9,767 nucleotides of DNA from Deltaproteobacteria bacterium (GTDB taxonomy: Bacteria; Desulfobacterota; Deferrimicrobia; Deferrimicrobiales; Deferrimicrobiaceae), in the NCBI GenBank assembly GCA_021802685.1, contig JAJZRM010000078.1, positions 1 to 9,767 on the forward strand, written 5' to 3'. Below the pieces are notes generated by a model. That model searched no databases and was not told the origin of the DNA. It worked only from the letters and a program-made list of their open reading frames with translations. Shown here in pieces: positions 7,390-9,767 of this stretch. Made by a program: the position numbers and the translations under genes. Numbering within the stretch: position 1 is the first letter of the stretch; each line of letters opens with the position of its first letter.

Positions 7390-7424
7390 CCATCTATCCA
7401 ACCGCAGCCGCAGGAGGTGCGACG

Positions 7425-8300
7425 ATGCTCGGCCGGACGACCGTGGGTCTTCTGTTCCTGCTCCTGGTCTGGGGAAACATGGTGGCGGGCCTCAAGGCGG
7501 GGCTGGCATGCCCCGACTGGCCGCTGTGCCACGGCCGGATCCTCCCCCCGTTCCGCTGGGACATCTACATGGAGTTCCTCCACCGGGTGATCGCCGCGAT
7601 CGCGTCCCTGTTCCTGCTGGCCCTGTCGGTCCGGCGGTACCGGAAGTACGAAGGGGCGGCGAAGTCGGTGCCGGTCCTGACGCTGCTCCTGCTGCTCCTG
7701 GAGATCGCGATGGGAGGGGCCGTCGTCCTCCTCGAAACCCCCGTGCAGTTGACCACGGTCCACTTCATGGCCGGGGTCCTCGTGTTCCTGCTGGCCTTCT
7801 ACATGATGACCTTCGACGGGGAGCACGAGCGCCCCGCCTTCGCCGTCCGGGGGGCGTCGGCCCTGTTCTTCAGCCTCGCCGCGCTGGTCTACTTCCAGGG
7901 CGCGCTGGGGGCGTACGTCCGGCACCTCGATGCGGGGCTGGCGTGCCCCGACTTCCCGACATGCCTCGGCAAATGGATTCCGTCTTTCCTTGGGGGCGGC
8001 GTGCTGGCGCATTACTCCCACCGCGTGACGGGGTACCTTGTCCTGCTGACCGCCGTGGCCATCTTCCTGTTCGTCCGCCGCGATCCGCGGCAGCGGCGGA
8101 ACCGGGGCTTGGCGGCGTTGTTCCTCGTCCTGGTGGCGGCGCAGGTCGCCCTCGGGGCGCTGGTGGTGATGTCGAGGCTCCAGTTCGCCGCCACGGCGCT
8201 CCATCTCGCGGTTGCCCTGGGGATCCTGTCGGTCCTCGGCAGCTTGTGGGTCCAGGCGGTCCGGGCCGAAAGGGCGTCGCTATCCTTGCCTCCCCGGTGA
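7425..8300 (+). CDS. ctaA: Heme A synthase (COX15/CtaA family)
   Basis: CtaA oxidises the C8 methyl of heme O to a formyl group, giving heme A for CoxA. The 291-residue membrane protein has about eight helices in two homologous halves. Each half carries a Cys pair in a matching loop (AGLACPDWPLCHG: C29, C35; AGLACPDFPTCLG: C174, C180). The four conserved heme-ligand His residues are H53 (HRVIA), H113 (TVHFMAG), H199 (HYSHRVTGY) and H260 (ALHLAVA). Glu50 lies three residues before H53, like the catalytic Glu of the Bacillus enzyme. Two Cys pairs are typical of the cysteine-containing class. ATG 7425 has AGGAGG at 7412-7417. The stop overlaps the ctaB start as GTGA, so both heme steps are probably translated together. 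Confidence 0.95.
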   Translation: MLGRTTVGLLFLLLVWGNMVAGLKAGLACPDWPLCHGRILPPFRWDIYMEFLHRVIAAIASLFLLALSVRRYRKYEGAAKSVPVLTLLLLLLEIAMGGAVVLLETPVQLTTVHFMAGVLVFLLAFYMMTFDGEHERPAFAVRGASALFFSLAALVYFQGALGAYVRHLDAGLACPDFPTCLGKWIPSFLGGGVLAHYSHRVTGYLVLLTAVAIFLFVRRDPRQRRNRGLAALFLVLVAAQVALGALVVMSRLQFAATALHLAVALGILSVLGSLWVQAVRAERASLSLPPR

Positions 8301-9187
8301 TTCCGCCGGGGGAGGGGCGAGGAGGGGGAGCGCCCCTCGAAAAGCCGTCCGCCGTTCTCCTGGTCAAGCCCGGCATCGTCGCGGCGGTCACCCTGGCGGG
8401 GTTCGCCGGAATGGTGCTTGCCCGGCGGGCCCTGCCGGACCCCGGGACCGCCCTTGTCACGCTGGCCTGCCTTCTCGGCGCCGCCGGGGGGTCCGCCGCC
8501 CTGAACACCGTCCTCGACGAGGAGATGGACGGAAAGATGCCCCGGCTCTCCCGGCGGGTCGCCGCCCTCCGGGCGTTCGGCCGGGGGAAAGTCGCGGTTG
8601 CGGCGGTCGCCGCCATCGCCGCCTCTCTCGCCCTGTCGGCGTACCGGCTGAACCCGGCCGTCTGCCTTCTGCTCGCCGCCGCCGCCGCCGGGTACGCGCT
8701 CCTGTACACCGTCGTGTGGAAGCGGCGCTCCCCCTACGGGACGATCCTCGGCGCCGTCCCCGGCGCGCTCCCCGTCCTGATCGGCTACGCCTCCATGAAC
8801 CCGCGCCTCGGGATCGACGGGGTGATCCTGTTCCTGTTCCTCCTGTTGTGGCAGCCCCCCCATTTCTGGGCGCTGGCGCTGCGGCACCAGGAGGAGTACC
8901 GCGCGGCGGGGGTCCCGGTGCTCCCCGTGGCGTTCGGGGAGTCGTACACCTTGGTGCTCATTTTCCTGTACGCGGCGGCGCTGCTCCCCCTGTCCCTGTC
9001 CCTCTGGGCGCTGGGGGGCCTGTCCCCGTTCTTCGGGGGGTCGTCCTTCCTGCTCGGGGCGGTCTTCCTCGGCGTGTATTACCGCGACACCGTGGCGACC
9101 CGCCGGTACGGCCGCGCGTTCGCCGCTTCGATCGTTTACCTCGCCCTCGTGATGCTGGCCCTCCTCGCGGACATTTTTCTTTTTTGA
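8297..9187 (+). CDS. ctaB: Protoheme IX farnesyltransferase (heme O synthase)
   Basis: CtaB is a UbiA-family membrane prenyltransferase that adds a farnesyl group to protoheme, making heme O for CtaA. The 296-residue protein has about eight to nine helices. It carries the Mg-diphosphate motif N-x3-D-x3-D (N70, D74, D78), the YTVVWKRRSPYGTILG segment (137-152) and the CtaB hallmark WQPPHFWALAL (185-195), followed by EEYRAAGVPVLPV. GTG 8297 overlaps the ctaA stop. No ATG, GTG or TTG lies in frame between it and the first helix (KPGIVAAVTL), and starting at the first later ATG would remove that helix. No SD lies at a normal distance from 8297, so initiation probably depends on reinitiation after ctaA. 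GTG 8246 is a less likely alternative. Confidence 0.94.
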   Translation: MIPPGEGRGGGAPLEKPSAVLLVKPGIVAAVTLAGFAGMVLARRALPDPGTALVTLACLLGAAGGSAALNTVLDEEMDGKMPRLSRRVAALRAFGRGKVAVAAVAAIAASLALSAYRLNPAVCLLLAAAAAGYALLYTVVWKRRSPYGTILGAVPGALPVLIGYASMNPRLGIDGVILFLFLLLWQPPHFWALALRHQEEYRAAGVPVLPVAFGESYTLVLIFLYAAALLPLSLSLWALGGLSPFFGGSSFLLGAVFLGVYYRDTVATRRYGRAFAASIVYLALVMLALLADIFLF

Positions 9188-9211
9188 CGGAAGCGGGGCC
9201 GTCTTCCCGTC
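9186..9211 (+). terminator. Weak hairpin after ctaB, possible terminator
   Basis: GACGGAAG (9186-9193) can pair with CTTCCCGTC (9203-9211) as an 8-bp stem with one bulged C and a GC-rich loop. No T-run follows; the T-rich stretch lies just before it, inside ctaB. It is therefore not a canonical intrinsic terminator, though it is the only stable-looking hairpin in the 70-nt gap before msrA. Confidence 0.3.
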
Positions 9212-9257
9212 ATCTAACTGTCAGGAAACGGCCGGGCGCCATGAAGGGAGAGAAACG

Positions 9258-9767
9258 ATGAAAGCGATCGCCCAAGGGCTTCTCGTTTCCGTCCCCGTGC
9301 TGATGGTTCTGTTCGCCGCGTCGTCGGCGTCGGAGCCGTCCGCGGGGGGCGCGAAGCTCGAGAAAGCCGTGTTCGCCGGCGGATGCTTCTGGTGCATGGA
9401 GCATCCGTTTGACGAGTTGGCCGGGGTCGTATCGGTCACTTCCGGGTACACGGGGGGGAACCAGAAGAACCCCACGTATGAACAGGTTTCCTCCGGGGGC
9501 ACGGGGCACGCGGAGGCGGTCGAAGTCGTCTACGATCCCGCGAAGGTATCCTACAAGCGGTTGCTCGAGGTCTTCTGGCGCAACATCGACCCGACGGACC
9601 CGAAAGGCCAGTTCTGCGACAAGGGAACGCAGTACCGGTCGGGGATCTTTTACCACGGGGAGGAGCAGCGGAAGGCGGCCGAAGAATCGTTGCGGGAGCT
9701 CGAGAAGACCAAGCCGTTCCCCGAAAAGCTCGTGACCCGCATCGAGGCCGCGACGGAGTTCTGGCCC
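9258..9767 (+). CDS. msrA: Peptide-methionine (S)-S-oxide reductase with N-terminal signal/anchor (3' end beyond window)
   Basis: MsrA reduces the S-epimer of methionine sulfoxide in proteins. The 170 visible residues begin with a hydrophobic stretch (residues about 5-22, then ASSASEP), read as a signal peptide or anchor, so the enzyme should act outside the cytoplasm. The catalytic motif GGCFWCME carries Cys43. Typical MsrA segments follow: VVSVTSGYTGG (57-67), GTGHAEAVEVVYDP (81-94), FWRNIDPTDPKGQFCDKGTQYRS (106-128, with Cys120) and EFWP at the window edge. The C-terminal part is missing, so an MsrA-MsrB fusion cannot be excluded. ATG 9258 has GGGAG at 9246-9250, 7 nt upstream. It lies 70 nt after ctaB, either in the same transcript or a separate unit. 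Confidence 0.93.
   Translation, partial: MKAIAQGLLVSVPVLMVLFAASSASEPSAGGAKLEKAVFAGGCFWCMEHPFDELAGVVSVTSGYTGGNQKNPTYEQVSSGGTGHAEAVEVVYDPAKVSYKRLLEVFWRNIDPTDPKGQFCDKGTQYRSGIFYHGEEQRKAAEESLRELEKTKPFPEKLVTRIEAATEFWP

Noticed and set aside
9173..9211. T-rich stretch plus hairpin as an intrinsic terminator
   Set aside because: The T-run precedes the hairpin on the plus strand rather than following it. For the minus strand the geometry also fails to give a U-run after the stem.
9184..9218. TTGACG at 9184-9189 as a -35 element for msrA
   Set aside because: No acceptable -10 lies 16-18 nt downstream; the nearest T/A-rich hexamer (TCTAAC, 9213-9218) is about 23 nt away. The hexamer also overlaps the ctaB stop.

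Overview
This is a GC-rich bacterial stretch in which most third codon positions are G or C. All genes lie on the plus strand and are packed tightly, often overlapping by four bases. A lipobox lipoprotein, strong Shine-Dalgarno (SD) leaders, TTG/GTG starts and a caa3-type oxidase point to a respiring Gram-negative. Gene content resembles deltaproteobacterial-type lineages (Desulfobacterota/Myxococcota and relatives), but that placement is inference from gene style, not a phylogeny.

Layout. Positions 1-81 hold the last 26 codons of an unidentified gene. Positions 78-1313 encode a ChaN-family lipoprotein with a C-terminal PDZ domain. After a 59-nt gap containing a 7-bp inverted repeat come a small four-helix membrane protein of the phage-holin-4_2/YvlD family (1373-1711) and a beta-CASP metallo-beta-lactamase nuclease (1708-3108). 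Next is a SCO-family copper chaperone (3105-3722), then the oxidase genes: subunit II with a fused cytochrome c domain (3923-4870), subunit I (4892-6496), subunit III (6493-7083) and subunit IV (7091-7369). Heme A synthase ctaA (7425-8300) and heme O synthase ctaB (8297-9187) follow. A secreted or membrane-anchored MsrA begins at 9258 and runs off the window.

How it works together. CtaB converts protoheme to heme O and CtaA converts heme O to heme A for CoxA. SCO supplies or reduces the CuA site of CoxB. CoxB/A/C plus the small subunit form an A2-type caa3 cytochrome c oxidase, to which electrons arrive through the fused heme c domain. MsrA would repair oxidised methionines outside the cytoplasm.

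The most notable observation is an in-frame TGA at 3720-3722 in the SCO gene. The same frame continues for 66 more codons and encodes what looks like the family's usual C-terminal tail and membrane anchor. It ends at a TAATG that overlaps the coxB start. The chaperone therefore appears split from its anchor by one nonsense codon (GGA to TGA is the simplest change), or there is a sequencing error or readthrough. I found no CRISPR array, mobile element, tRNA or rRNA, and no convincing undescribed system. Otherwise this is a recognisable oxidase-plus-assembly operon with some unusual neighbours.
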